Assembly: GCF_012027725.1 (NCBI RefSeq)
Contig: NZ_SJOU01000001.1
Coordinates: forward strand, 124,001-188,000
Length of the DNA stretch: 64,000 bases
From: Olsenella sp. SW781
Lineage (GTDB): Bacteria; Actinomycetota; Coriobacteriia; Coriobacteriales; Atopobiaceae
Direction of reading: 5' to 3'
The position numbers and the translations under genes were made by a program. Each line of letters starts with the position of its first letter. Position 1 is the stretch's first letter. The notes below the pieces were generated by a model. The model was not told where the DNA came from. It did not search any database and saw only the letters and a program-made list of their open reading frames with translations. This document shows positions 52,640-59,434 of the stretch, piece by piece.

Positions 52640-52845
52640 CCGTTGGCAAATCCGGGGTCGTGGCAATCCCGCCGCGCTCGGCGTTGTCCAATCCGGGGTC
52701 GTGGCAGCGATCGTCCTGCCACGACCCCGGATTCCGCAACATGCCGAGAAGAACCCCCTGTTGGCGCCCCTCCCTTGCTGCCATAAGCCCCAAATCGCCA
52801 ACGTCGGCGGCCCGGGAATTGCCACAACCCCCAGATGCGCGGCGC
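52640..52845. repeat. GGGGTCGTGGCA element, copy 2 (3' of tRNA-Ala)
   Basis: Direct units at 52654 and 52695 are followed by inverted units near 52717, 52768 and 52813, the same order as copy 1. AATCCGGGGTCGTGGCA occurs twice (52649-52665 and 52690-52706). The central stem is 18 bp perfect (52690-52707 with 52716-52733). GAGAAGAAC is at 52746-52754, at the same place as in copy 1. No coding frame is supported between 52596 and 52919. Confidence 0.85.
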
Positions 52846-52878
52846 ACGGCTGCGCGCTCCGGGCACGGCTCAGGACGC

Positions 52879-52909
52879 AAAATGGGCCGTCGGACATATC
52901 CGACGGCCC
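52879..52909 (-). terminator. Terminator of the tRNA-Val/tRNA-Ala unit
   Basis: On the minus strand GGGCCGTCGGA pairs perfectly with TCCGACGGCCC around TATG and is followed by ATTTT, 10 nt after the tRNA-Ala CCA. Confidence 0.85.
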
Positions 52910-52919
52910 CGAACAATCG

Positions 52920-52995
52920 TGGTGGAGATAAGGGGGTTCGAACCCCTGACCTCGTGACTGCCAGTCACGCGCTCTCCCAACTGAGCTATATCCCC
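52920..52995 (-). tRNA. tRNA-Ala (GGC)
   Basis: The 76-nt gene has acceptor GGGGATA/TATCTCC containing the G3-U70 pair that marks alanine tRNAs, anticodon loop CTGGCAG (GGC), T-arm GGGGTTCGAACCCC and an encoded CCA. It is identical over its full length to the plus-strand copy at 54082-54157. Confidence 0.95.
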
Positions 52996-52997
52996 GC

Positions 52998-53072
52998 TGG
53001 TGGGCGATGCTGGATTCGAACCAGCGACCCCTTCCGTGTGAAGGAAGTGCTCTACCCCTGAGCCAATCGCCC
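52998..53072 (-). tRNA. tRNA-Val (CAC)
   Basis: The 75-nt gene has acceptor GGGCGAT/ATCGCCC, anticodon stem CTTCC/GGAAG around TTCACAC (anticodon CAC, reading GUG), T-arm CTGGTTCGAATCCAG and an encoded CCA. It lies 2 nt upstream of tRNA-Ala, so the pair is one transcript. Confidence 0.94.
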
Positions 53073-53188
53073 GCGCTTTTGCGCAAGGGGTATATTACCA
53101 AAACTTCGGCGTCGTCACACGAGATTTTTTCGCAGGGCGGAAAGAATGTGAGAGAGTGAAGGAGACGCCAGCTCAGGACGCCTGCCCG

Positions 53189-53875
53189 TCAGGGACATTC
53201 GACATCGCCCCGCGCCAGGCCGTACTTCTCCATCTGGGCGAGGACGAGGTCGCGCCGCTCCCGGGCGCGCGCCGGGTCGGCCGAGAGGGCCTCGGGGTCG
53301 TTGGGCAGGCCGGCCATGAGGGCGCACTCGCAGACGCTCATCTCGCCGGGCTCCTTCCCGAGAAGGCCCCGGGTGGCGGGGCCGATCCCCGTGAGCCCTC
53401 GACCAAAGTAGGAGGTGTTCACGTAGAGCTCGAGGATCTCGGCCTTGCTGTAGCGCCCCTCGAGCTCGAATGCCATGAGCGTCTCGGCGACCTTCCTCGC
53501 GAAGTCCTTGTCCTGCGAGAAGAACAGGTTCTTGGCGAGCTGCTGGGTGATCGTCGAGCCGCCCTGCTCGAGCGAGAGCGTGGTGAGGTCGTGCCACGCC
53601 GCGCGGCAGACCGAGATGAGGTCGATTCCGGGATGGTCATAGAAGCGGTGGTCCTCGATGGCGACGACCGCCCTGAGATAGCACTCGGGAAGCTCGTCCG
53701 CGCTCACGTAGCCGTCCGAGCGGCGCACCTCGTCGACGACCCGCTCGACGGGGCCCTCCTCGAGCGCGGACCGATACATCCCGTAGCCCCTGACGGCCAC
53801 GACGGCGGCCGCGAGGAGCGCTATGGCGAGAAGGACCGCCAGCAGGCGGCCCAGGAGGCGCAGGAACGCCCTCAT
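53189..53875 (-). CDS. mtgA: Monofunctional biosynthetic peptidoglycan transglycosylase (GT51)
   Basis: The enzyme polymerises lipid II into glycan strands outside the membrane. ATG 53875 gives 228 residues: an N-terminal membrane anchor (about 9-30), then the GT51 domain with the catalytic Glu in AIEDHRFYDHPGID, QGGSTITQQLAKNLFF, the RKVAETLMAFELEGRYSKAEILELY block and YFGRGLTGIGPAT. No transpeptidase domain follows, so it is not a class A PBP, although a truncated PBP1 origin is possible. It is flanked by two identical, inverted tRNA-Ala genes. Confidence 0.92.
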   Translation of the reverse strand: MRAFLRLLGRLLAVLLAIALLAAAVVAVRGYGMYRSALEEGPVERVVDEVRRSDGYVSADELPECYLRAVVAIEDHRFYDHPGIDLISVCRAAWHDLTTLSLEQGGSTITQQLAKNLFFSQDKDFARKVAETLMAFELEGRYSKAEILELYVNTSYFGRGLTGIGPATRGLLGKEPGEMSVCECALMAGLPNDPEALSADPARARERRDLVLAQMEKYGLARGDVECP

Positions 53876-54037
53876 GGCCCTCCCCCTTCCCTTCTGCCCC
53901 AATTGTGCCGCACCGCAGCCCGGGGCACCATCGCCCTTGCCTGCGAAAGGGTGATGTTTTCGAAAGGTTGACCGCCTCGCGGGGACGTGGCCATCCCGCA
54001 CGCCGGGCGCCCTCCCCTGCCGGAGAAAAATTCTCGC

Positions 54038-54065
54038 TTGACCGACGCGGCGAGTCTGGTATAGT
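54038..54065 (+). promoter_or_regulatory. Promoter of tRNA-Ala copy 2
   Basis: TTGACC (54038-54043) and TATAGT (54060-54065) are 16 bp apart; the tRNA 5' end lies 17 nt beyond the -10, placing the start site a few bases before the mature end. Confidence 0.75.
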
Positions 54066-54081
54066 TTCTTTCGCACCAAGC

Positions 54082-54157
54082 GGGGATATAGCTCAGTTGG
54101 GAGAGCGCGTGACTGGCAGTCACGAGGTCAGGGGTTCGAACCCCCTTATCTCCACCA
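54082..54157 (+). tRNA. tRNA-Ala (GGC), second copy
   Basis: Identical in all 76 positions, including CCA, to the minus-strand tRNA-Ala at 52920-52995. It has its own near-consensus promoter and terminator, so it is a separate unit. Confidence 0.95.
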
Positions 54158-54167
54158 TGTGAATGAC

Positions 54168-54194
54168 GGCGGTGGCTTCGGTCGCCGCCTTTTT
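54168..54194 (+). terminator. Terminator of tRNA-Ala copy 2
   Basis: GGCGGTGGC pairs with GTCGCCGCC around a TTCG tetraloop and is followed by TTTTT, 10 nt after CCA. Confidence 0.85.
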
Positions 54195-54201
54195 CATAGA
54201 A

Positions 54202-54277
54202 GGGCTCATGGCGCAACGGTTAGCGCAGGGGACTCATAATCCCTGGGTTGCAGGTTCGAATCCTGCTGGGCCCACCA
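54202..54277 (+). tRNA. tRNA with CAT anticodon (elongator Met or Ile2)
   Basis: The 76-nt gene has acceptor GGGCTCA/TGGGCCC, anticodon loop CTCATAA (CAT), T-arm CAGGTTCGAATCCTG and an encoded CCA. A paired first base excludes initiator tRNA. The GGGGACTCATAATCCCT anticodon arm and short D-loop resemble lysidine-modified tRNA-Ile2 as much as elongator Met; deciding needs comparison with all CAT tRNAs of the genome. Confidence 0.88.
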
Positions 54278-54288
54278 TGACCTCATCA

Positions 54289-54319
54289 GCGACGGCCGCA
54301 TCGGGCCGTCGCTTTTCTT
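54289..54319 (+). terminator. Terminator of the CAT-anticodon tRNA
   Basis: GCGACGGCC (54289-54297) pairs with GGCCGTCGC (54304-54312) around GCATCG and is followed by TTTTCTT. Confidence 0.85.
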
Positions 54320-54374
54320 CGGCCCTATACTAAGCCCAAAGAGCTCATTCACCGACAGACGAAGGGGTGCTCCC

Positions 54375-55007
54375 ATGCTCGACGAGAAGGACTTTGACGA
54401 CTGGGCTCCCACCTACGACGAGTCGGTCGAGCGCGCGGACGCCGCGGGCGCCTACCCCTTCGCGGGATACGAGCGCGTCATGGACGCCATCTTCGAGCGA
54501 GTGACGGCGCGCCCCGGCGCCCGCGTGCTCGACCTCGGCTTTGGAACGGCCACGCTGACCGCGCGGCTGCATGAGGCGGGCTGCGAGGTCTATGGGCAGG
54601 ACTTCTCCTCCCGCATGGTCGAGATCGCCCGGGCGAAAATGCCCGGCGCGCACCTCTATCAGGGCGACTTGGCGAGCGGCCTCGTCCCGGAGCTCGCCGG
54701 CGCGAGCTACGACGCCATAGTTGCCACCTACTCGCTGCACCATCTCGATGACGCGCGCAAGGCCGCGCTGATCCGGGGGCTTCTCCCCCTTCTTGCCCCA
54801 GGAGGGCGCCTCTACCTTGGCGACGTCGCGTTTGAGACGCGGGCGGAGCTGGATGCCTGCAGGTCCCAGGCCGGCCCCACCTGGGACTCTGACGAGGTCT
54901 ACGTCGTCTACGACGAGCTGCGCGCGACGTTTCCCGCGCTCACGTTCGAGCGGATGTCGCCCTGCGCAGGGCTGCTCACGCTCCCCGCGCCCGACCGAGT
55001 GGCCTAG
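54375..55007 (+). CDS. Class I SAM-dependent methyltransferase
   Basis: The 210-residue protein has a Rossmann methyltransferase fold. The N-terminal FDDWAPTYDESV is typical of YrrT-like and ubiquinone/menaquinone-type methyltransferases; motif I is VLDLGFGTATL (about 51-61), the acidic SAM residue follows in VYGQDFS, and IVATYSLHHL is motif IV. Substrate unknown. It resembles Bacillus YrrT (linked to methylthioadenosine recycling), but no mtn or cysK gene is adjacent. Confidence 0.85.
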   Translation: MLDEKDFDDWAPTYDESVERADAAGAYPFAGYERVMDAIFERVTARPGARVLDLGFGTATLTARLHEAGCEVYGQDFSSRMVEIARAKMPGAHLYQGDLASGLVPELAGASYDAIVATYSLHHLDDARKAALIRGLLPLLAPGGRLYLGDVAFETRAELDACRSQAGPTWDSDEVYVVYDELRATFPALTFERMSPCAGLLTLPAPDRVA

Positions 55008-55016
55008 GCGTCGCGG

Positions 55017-55175
55017 GCCGGCACTCATGAGTGCCGGCAGGAGCAGGGCCGACGAGCCAGAGGTGCGGGGTTCTTCTCGCCCTTTGCCGAGAAGTGTCGG
55101 CTACCGCCGTAGCCCCGGCCGGCACTCATGAGTGCCGGCCCGAGGAGTTCGCGGCCGGCGCGAGCAAAACTCGGG
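55017..55175. repeat. Array of palindromes between methyltransferase and FMN enzyme genes
   Basis: GCCGGCACTCATGAGTGCCGGC-type palindromes occur twice: 22 bp at 55017-55038 and 24 bp at 55117-55140, both perfect and sharing the same core. Between them are CTTCTCG/CGAGAAG (55073-55094) and GGCTAC-CGCC-GTAGCC (55099-55114). After the second one, CCCGAG and CTCGGG (about 55140-55175) make an outer arm. Nothing coding is supported in 55008-55189. Confidence 0.85.
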
Positions 55176-55189
55176 ACAAGAGGGACGGG

Positions 55190-56215
55190 CTACTCCCAGA
55201 GCATGTCGCGCGTGATGTCGCCCACCGTGGCAGCGCCGCACATCTCCATGGCGTCCACGAGCCCGGAGCGGAGCTCGCGGAGGTACGCGCGAACGCCGTC
55301 CTCTCCCCCGCCGAAGGCGGCAACGACGAAGGGCCTGCACACGAGGCAGGCGCGTGCGCCGAGGGCGAGCGCGCGGAAGACGTCGAGCCCGCTGCGGACG
55401 CCGCCGTCGACGAGCACCTCGACGCGATCTCCCACCGCGTCGACTACCCTGGGGAGGACCGCGGCGGTGGCCGGGGTCCCGTCGAGCACGCGCCCCCCGT
55501 GGTTGGAGACCACGATGGCGTCGACGCCCGCGTCCGCGGCCCTCAGGGCCGCCGCCGGCGTCATGACGCCCTTGAGCACGAAGGGCACGCCCGCCTCGTG
55601 GCATCTCGCGGCGACCTCCGCGATCTGCGCGGCCGACTTCGCGCCGGCGGGAGGCACCTGGCCGCGCAGGAACGGAAGCCCCGCGGCGTCGATGTCCATC
55701 GCGACCGCCGCGGGGCGCGACGCGAGGGCCTCGTCGAGCTTCTCGGCGAGCGTGGCCTCGTCCCAGGGCTTGACCGTGGGGACGCCCGCCCCGCCAAGCT
55801 CGCCCACGAGGTCGCAGGCCTCCCGCATGATCGTGGCGTCCAGGCCGTCGCCCGTCCAGGCGAGCGTCCCCTCCCCCGCCGCGGCGGTGAGGACGCAGCG
55901 GTTGTACGAGACCGTGTCGTACCGGTCGCCGTAGTGGCGCTGGACGTCGCCGACGGGACCCACCATCACCGGCAGCGAGAGCTCGCGCCCCAGCACCGTC
56001 GCGCGCGCGTCGGCCGAGAAGGGCCCGTGTAGGGTGTCCATGTTGACGCACAGGCCCTGCCAGGCGCGCCAGTTCTTCTCGGCGACGCGGCCCGTGCCCT
56101 TGTCGCCGGGCCCGGGCATCACACCGGCGCACGCGCGGCCGTCGCAGACGGGGCACGCCCTGCAGAAGGGTCCGATGTTTCCGCGCGCCGAGGCGGCGAG
56201 CTCTGCGTAGCTCAT
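55190..56215 (-). CDS. FMN-dependent alpha-hydroxy-acid dehydrogenase/oxidase with N-terminal Cys cluster
   Basis: ATG 56215 gives 341 residues. A cysteine cluster near the start, CRACPVCDGRACAG (C-x2-C-x2-C-x4-C), precedes a TIM barrel of the lactate-oxidase/glycolate-oxidase family. VLKGVMTPAAALRAADAGVDAIVVSNHGGRVLDG holds the FMN Lys and the catalytic His, and LVDGGVRSGLDVFRALALGA is the phosphate site. In a strict anaerobe, dehydrogenase activity toward an alpha-hydroxy acid is more likely than oxygen-linked oxidation. The Cys cluster could bind Fe-S or zinc. Substrate unknown. Confidence 0.85.
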   Translation of the reverse strand: MSYAELAASARGNIGPFCRACPVCDGRACAGVMPGPGDKGTGRVAEKNWRAWQGLCVNMDTLHGPFSADARATVLGRELSLPVMVGPVGDVQRHYGDRYDTVSYNRCVLTAAAGEGTLAWTGDGLDATIMREACDLVGELGGAGVPTVKPWDEATLAEKLDEALASRPAAVAMDIDAAGLPFLRGQVPPAGAKSAAQIAEVAARCHEAGVPFVLKGVMTPAAALRAADAGVDAIVVSNHGGRVLDGTPATAAVLPRVVDAVGDRVEVLVDGGVRSGLDVFRALALGARACLVCRPFVVAAFGGGEDGVRAYLRELRSGLVDAMEMCGAATVGDITRDMLWE

Positions 56216-56236
56216 GGGGCTCCTCTCGATAGAAGG

Positions 56237-56263
56237 GTGCCCCGGCAGGATGGGCCGGGGCAC
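56237..56263. repeat. 10-bp GC hairpin upstream of the FMN enzyme gene
   Basis: GTGCCCCGGC (56237-56246) pairs with GCCGGGGCAC (56254-56263) around AGGATGG. On the minus strand it lies between proS and the FMN enzyme start and may attenuate or end the proS transcript; no U tract. Confidence 0.6.
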
Positions 56264-56264
56264 G

Positions 56265-56293
56265 CGTGCAAAAGTGCCTGTCCCCTTTGCACG
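56265..56293. repeat. TGTCCC-type hairpin directly after proS
   Basis: CGTGCAAA (56265-56272) pairs with TTTGCACG (56286-56293); the loop carries AGTGCCTGTCCCC. Read on the minus strand it gives GCAAAGGGGACAGGCACTTTT, related to the GCAAAATGGGGACGTG/GGGACAGG elements elsewhere in the window. It ends exactly at the proS stop. Confidence 0.75.
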
Positions 56294-58009
56294 CTAGGCG
56301 CGGGCGGGGACGACGCGCTCGGCGAGCCAGGAGACGAGCTCTCCCATCGGCACGTCGAAGCGCTCGCCGGTCTCGCGGACCTTGACCTCGGCCATACCGT
56401 TCGCAACGCCGCGCTTGCCCAGGATCACCTGGTACGGGATGCCGATGAGGTCGGCGTCGGCGAACTTGACGCCGGGACGCTCCTTGCGGTCGTCGAGAAG
56501 GACCTCGAGGTCGGCGGCGCAGAGCTCGTCCACGACCTTCTCGGCAACCGGCGTGACCACGTCGTCGTTCACGGCGAGCGGAACGACCTCCACCTCGTAG
56601 GGCGCCACGCAGACGGGCCACGAGATGCCGTGCTCGTCGTTGTGCTGCTCCACGACGGCGGCCAGCGTGCGGGAGACGCCTATGCCGTAGCAGCCCATGA
56701 GGAAGGGGCGCTCGACGCCGTCCTCGTCGGCGAAGGTGGCGCCCATGGACTCGGAGTACTTGGTGCCGAGCTGGAAGACCTGGGAGATCTCGATGCCGCG
56801 GGCGCTCTTGAGCGCGGCGCCGCAGTGCGGGCAGGGGTCGCCCTCCTTCACGCTCACGAGGTCGGCCCACTCGTCGACCTCAAAGTCGCGGCCGGGCCTG
56901 GCGCCCGTGAAGTGGTAGTCAACCTCGTTGGCGCCGCAGGCCCAGCTCTGGCTCTCGCGCAGGGACTCGTCACAGACCAGACGGATCCCCTCGGGTAGGC
57001 CCACGGGCCCGATGAAGCCCTTGTGCAGGCCCGCCAGCTCGAGCTCCTCGTCGCTCATGAGGTGATAGGCGCCGAAGAGCTTGCCCGCCTTGATCTCGTT
57101 GAGCTCGTGGTCGCCCGGGACGATGGCCACGACGTTCGTGCCGTCCTCGGCCACGAGCGCGAGCGACTTGCGGGTGCCGTTCTCCGGGAAGCCGAAGAAC
57201 CTCGCCACGGCCTCGATGGTGCCGAGGCCGGGGGTGTGGACCTTCTCGAGCGTGCCGTCCCCGGGGCCCTCGGTCACGGGCACCTTGGTGGCGGCGGCCT
57301 CGACGTCAGCGGCGAAGCCGCAGTCGCAGTAGACGAGCTCGGCCTCGCCGGAGTCGGCGAGCGCCATGAACTCCACGGAGGTGTCGCCGCCGATCTGGCC
57401 GGAGTCGGCCACGACGGGGAGGGCATAGATGCCGCAGCGCTCGGCGATGCGCGCGTAGGCGGCCTTCTCCTGCTCGTAGCACTCCTGCAGCGACTCCTGC
57501 GTGGCGGAGAAGCTGTAGGCGTCCTTCATGATGAACTCGCGGCCGCGCATGAGGCCGAAGCGCGGGCGCATCTCGTCGCGGAACTTGTCCTGGATCTGGT
57601 AGAGCGTGCAGGGCAGCTGCTTATAGGAGCGCAGCTCGTTCTTCACGAGGTCCGTGAAGGTCTCCTCGTGCGTGGGGCCCAGGGCAAACTCGCGGCCGTG
57701 ACGGTCGGCGATGCGCATGAGCTCGGGGCCGTAGGCGTCCCAGCGGCCGGACTCGTGCCAGAGCTCGGCGGGCGTGAGGATCGGCACCATCATCTCCTGG
57801 GCGCCGATGCCCTCCATCTCGTCGCGGATGACGGCCTCGATCTTGCGGATCGAGCGCCAGGCGAGCGGCAGGTAGCTGTAGAGGCCGGCGGCGGTCTTGC
57901 GGATCATGCCGGCGCGCAGCAGCAGCCGATGGCTCGCGAGCTCGGCCTCGGCCGGGTCCTCCTTGAGCGTGGGGGCGTAGAGCGCCGACATCTTCTGATA
58001 ACGCTTCAC
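56294..58009 (-). CDS. proS: Prolyl-tRNA synthetase (bacterial type with editing domain)
   Basis: ProS charges tRNA-Pro. The 571-residue length and layout are those of the long bacterial form: an N-terminal class II core (LLLRAGMIRKTAAGLYSYLPL, GAQEMMVPILTPAELW, RDEMRPRFGLMRGREFIMKDAYSF motif 2), the inserted YbaK-like deacylase that edits Ala-tRNA-Pro (about 225-390, with KSLALVAEDG and GPVGLPEGIRLVCDESL), motif 3 near MGCYGIGVSRTLAA, and an anticodon-binding domain. I looked for a T-box in the 330-bp leader and saw none. Confidence 0.97.
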   Translation of the reverse strand: MKRYQKMSALYAPTLKEDPAEAELASHRLLLRAGMIRKTAAGLYSYLPLAWRSIRKIEAVIRDEMEGIGAQEMMVPILTPAELWHESGRWDAYGPELMRIADRHGREFALGPTHEETFTDLVKNELRSYKQLPCTLYQIQDKFRDEMRPRFGLMRGREFIMKDAYSFSATQESLQECYEQEKAAYARIAERCGIYALPVVADSGQIGGDTSVEFMALADSGEAELVYCDCGFAADVEAAATKVPVTEGPGDGTLEKVHTPGLGTIEAVARFFGFPENGTRKSLALVAEDGTNVVAIVPGDHELNEIKAGKLFGAYHLMSDEELELAGLHKGFIGPVGLPEGIRLVCDESLRESQSWACGANEVDYHFTGARPGRDFEVDEWADLVSVKEGDPCPHCGAALKSARGIEISQVFQLGTKYSESMGATFADEDGVERPFLMGCYGIGVSRTLAAVVEQHNDEHGISWPVCVAPYEVEVVPLAVNDDVVTPVAEKVVDELCAADLEVLLDDRKERPGVKFADADLIGIPYQVILGKRGVANGMAEVKVRETGERFDVPMGELVSWLAERVVPARA

Positions 58010-58094
58010 GTGCGGTTCCCTTCTGTGGGTCGTTGCAACGCCCCTGATTCTACGACATACGGGCGAGAAGAACGGGCGGGGTCGTAACTCAACC

Positions 58095-58197
58095 TCCGCC
58101 TCCTTGGCGGGGCTGACCTCCGGCGCTCAGACAGCTTCGGCGCAAAGGGCGCGCCTGCAGAACTCGCGGCGGAGGTCAGCCCAGCCGGGGAGGCGGA
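58095..58197. repeat. Intergenic hairpin element A (core GGCGCTCAGACAGCTT)
   Basis: Arms 58095-58121 and 58171-58197 pair over 27 bp (two G-T pairs, one mismatch). Inside the closing stem are GGCGCTCAGACAGCTT (58122-58137), an inner hairpin with GGCGC/GCGCC, and GAACTCGCGGC (58160-58170). Element B at 58243-58336 carries the same core segments on the opposite strand, with different but complementary outer and inner stems. Confidence 0.9.
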
Positions 58198-58242
58198 CAG
58201 CTCGTCACAACGTATCGGTAGCAGATTGTAGTTGAGCAGGCA

Positions 58243-58336
58243 CCGCGCCGGCCCGGGCAACCTCCGCCGCGAGTTCTTGCCGAGCGCTCTTCTCGGCAAG
58301 CTGTCTGAGCGCCGGAGGTTGCCCGGGCCGGCGCGG
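58243..58336. repeat. Intergenic hairpin element B, inverted partner of A
   Basis: Arms 58243-58266 and 58313-58336 are perfect complements (24 bp). An inner stem CTTGCCGAG/CTCGGCAAG (58276-58284, 58292-58300) is also perfect. On the minus strand it contains GGCGCTCAGACAGCTT (58298-58313) and GAACTCGCGGC, as in element A. The two elements fill the 338-bp gap between ispG and proS together with the proS leader. Confidence 0.92.
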
Positions 58337-58347
58337 AGCCGGACGCT

Positions 58348-59424
58348 CTACGTGAAGCGATGCTCGATCTCGGCGAAGAGCTCGTCGACGGCGTCGGCCT
58401 CGTCGACGGTGCGGATCTTCTCGCCGGACGCGAAGAGCACGGCCCTGCCGCGCCCGCCGGCAAGGCCGATGTCGGCGCCCCTGGCCTCGCCGGGCCCGTT
58501 CACCACGCAGCCCATGACGGCGACGGTGATGGGGGCGCGCACGCCCGCGAGGCGCCGCTCCACCTCGGCGGCCACGCCCATGAGGTCCCACTGGCAGCGG
58601 CCGCACGTGGGGCAGCTCACGAGCTCGGGGCGCAGGCGGCGCAGCCCCACGGCCGAGAGCAGGTCCCAGGCCACGTCGACCTCCTCGACGGGGTCGGCGG
58701 TGAGCGAGAGGCGCATCGTGTCGCCGATGCCCTCCATGAGCAGCGCGCCGATCGCGGCGGCGTTCTTGACGGTCCCCTGGCGGGCGGTGCCCGCCTCGGT
58801 GACGCCGATGTGGAGCGGAACGTCCGGCAGCTCGCGCGAGAGGGCGCGGTTGACCTCGACGGTCGTCGGCACGCCGTGCGCCTTGGCGGACAGGACGATG
58901 TCAGAGAAGCCGCGTGCGCGGAAGTGCTCGACGAACGAGGTCGCCGACCCCACGAGCTTCTCGACGTGCGTGAGGTCCTCGCGCTCGGCGAAGGCCGGGT
59001 CGAGCGAGCCGGCGTTCACGCCGATGCGGATGGGGATGCCGCCCGCGCCCGCCTCGTCGATGACGGCGTCGACGCGCGCCCAGCTGCCGATGTTGCCGGG
59101 ATTCACGCGCAGGGCCGCCGCCCCGCGACGGCACGCCTCGATGGCGAGCGCGTGGTCGAAGTGGATGTCGGCGACGACGGGAAGAGGCGAGGCGGCACAG
59201 ATCTCGGAGAGGCCGTCGAGCGCCGACGACGAGGGCACCGCCACGCGTATGATCTCGCAGCCGGCCTCGGCGAGCCGCGCGATCTGCGCGAGCGTGGCGG
59301 CCGCGTCGGCCGTGTCGGTCGTGCACATGGACTGCACGGACACGGGCGCGCCGCCTCCCACCTGCACGTCCCCCACCATGACGGGGCGCGTGAGCTCGCG
59401 CGCCGGACGGTTCTTCTCGCTCAT
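58348..59424 (-). CDS. ispG: 4-hydroxy-3-methylbut-2-en-1-yl diphosphate synthase
   Basis: IspG converts methylerythritol cyclodiphosphate to HMBPP, the substrate of IspH. ATG 59424 gives 358 residues, 10 bp after the rseP-type stop. The TIM barrel begins VMVGDVQVGGGAPVSVQSMCTTDTAD; ADIHFDHALAIEA and RVNPGNIG follow. The C-terminal domain carries the three [4Fe-4S] cysteines in SCPTCGRC and MGCVVNGPGEAR, plus the catalytic Glu of GPGE. The first codons MSEKN contain the recurrent GCGAGAAGAAC. Confidence 0.96.
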   Translation of the reverse strand: MSEKNRPARELTRPVMVGDVQVGGGAPVSVQSMCTTDTADAAATLAQIARLAEAGCEIIRVAVPSSSALDGLSEICAASPLPVVADIHFDHALAIEACRRGAAALRVNPGNIGSWARVDAVIDEAGAGGIPIRIGVNAGSLDPAFAEREDLTHVEKLVGSATSFVEHFRARGFSDIVLSAKAHGVPTTVEVNRALSRELPDVPLHIGVTEAGTARQGTVKNAAAIGALLMEGIGDTMRLSLTADPVEEVDVAWDLLSAVGLRRLRPELVSCPTCGRCQWDLMGVAAEVERRLAGVRAPITVAVMGCVVNGPGEARGADIGLAGGRGRAVLFASGEKIRTVDEADAVDELFAEIEHRFT

Positions 59425-59434
59425 AGTGCCGCAC

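Noticed and set aside
53189-53875. mtgA as a broken class A penicillin-binding protein
   Set aside because: The GT51 domain ends cleanly at a stop with no remnant of a transpeptidase domain in the 116 bp that follow; monofunctional enzymes of this length are normal.
54202-54277. Initiator tRNA-fMet
   Set aside because: The first acceptor base pair is G-C, not the mismatched pair of bacterial initiators, and the anticodon stem lacks the three G-C pairs in the initiator arrangement.
58010-58347. T-box or other amino-acid riboswitch upstream of proS
   Set aside because: No T-box sequence (TGGNACCGCG-like) or specifier loop is visible; elements A and B lie downstream of proS's start on the other side of its leader and are explained as repeats.
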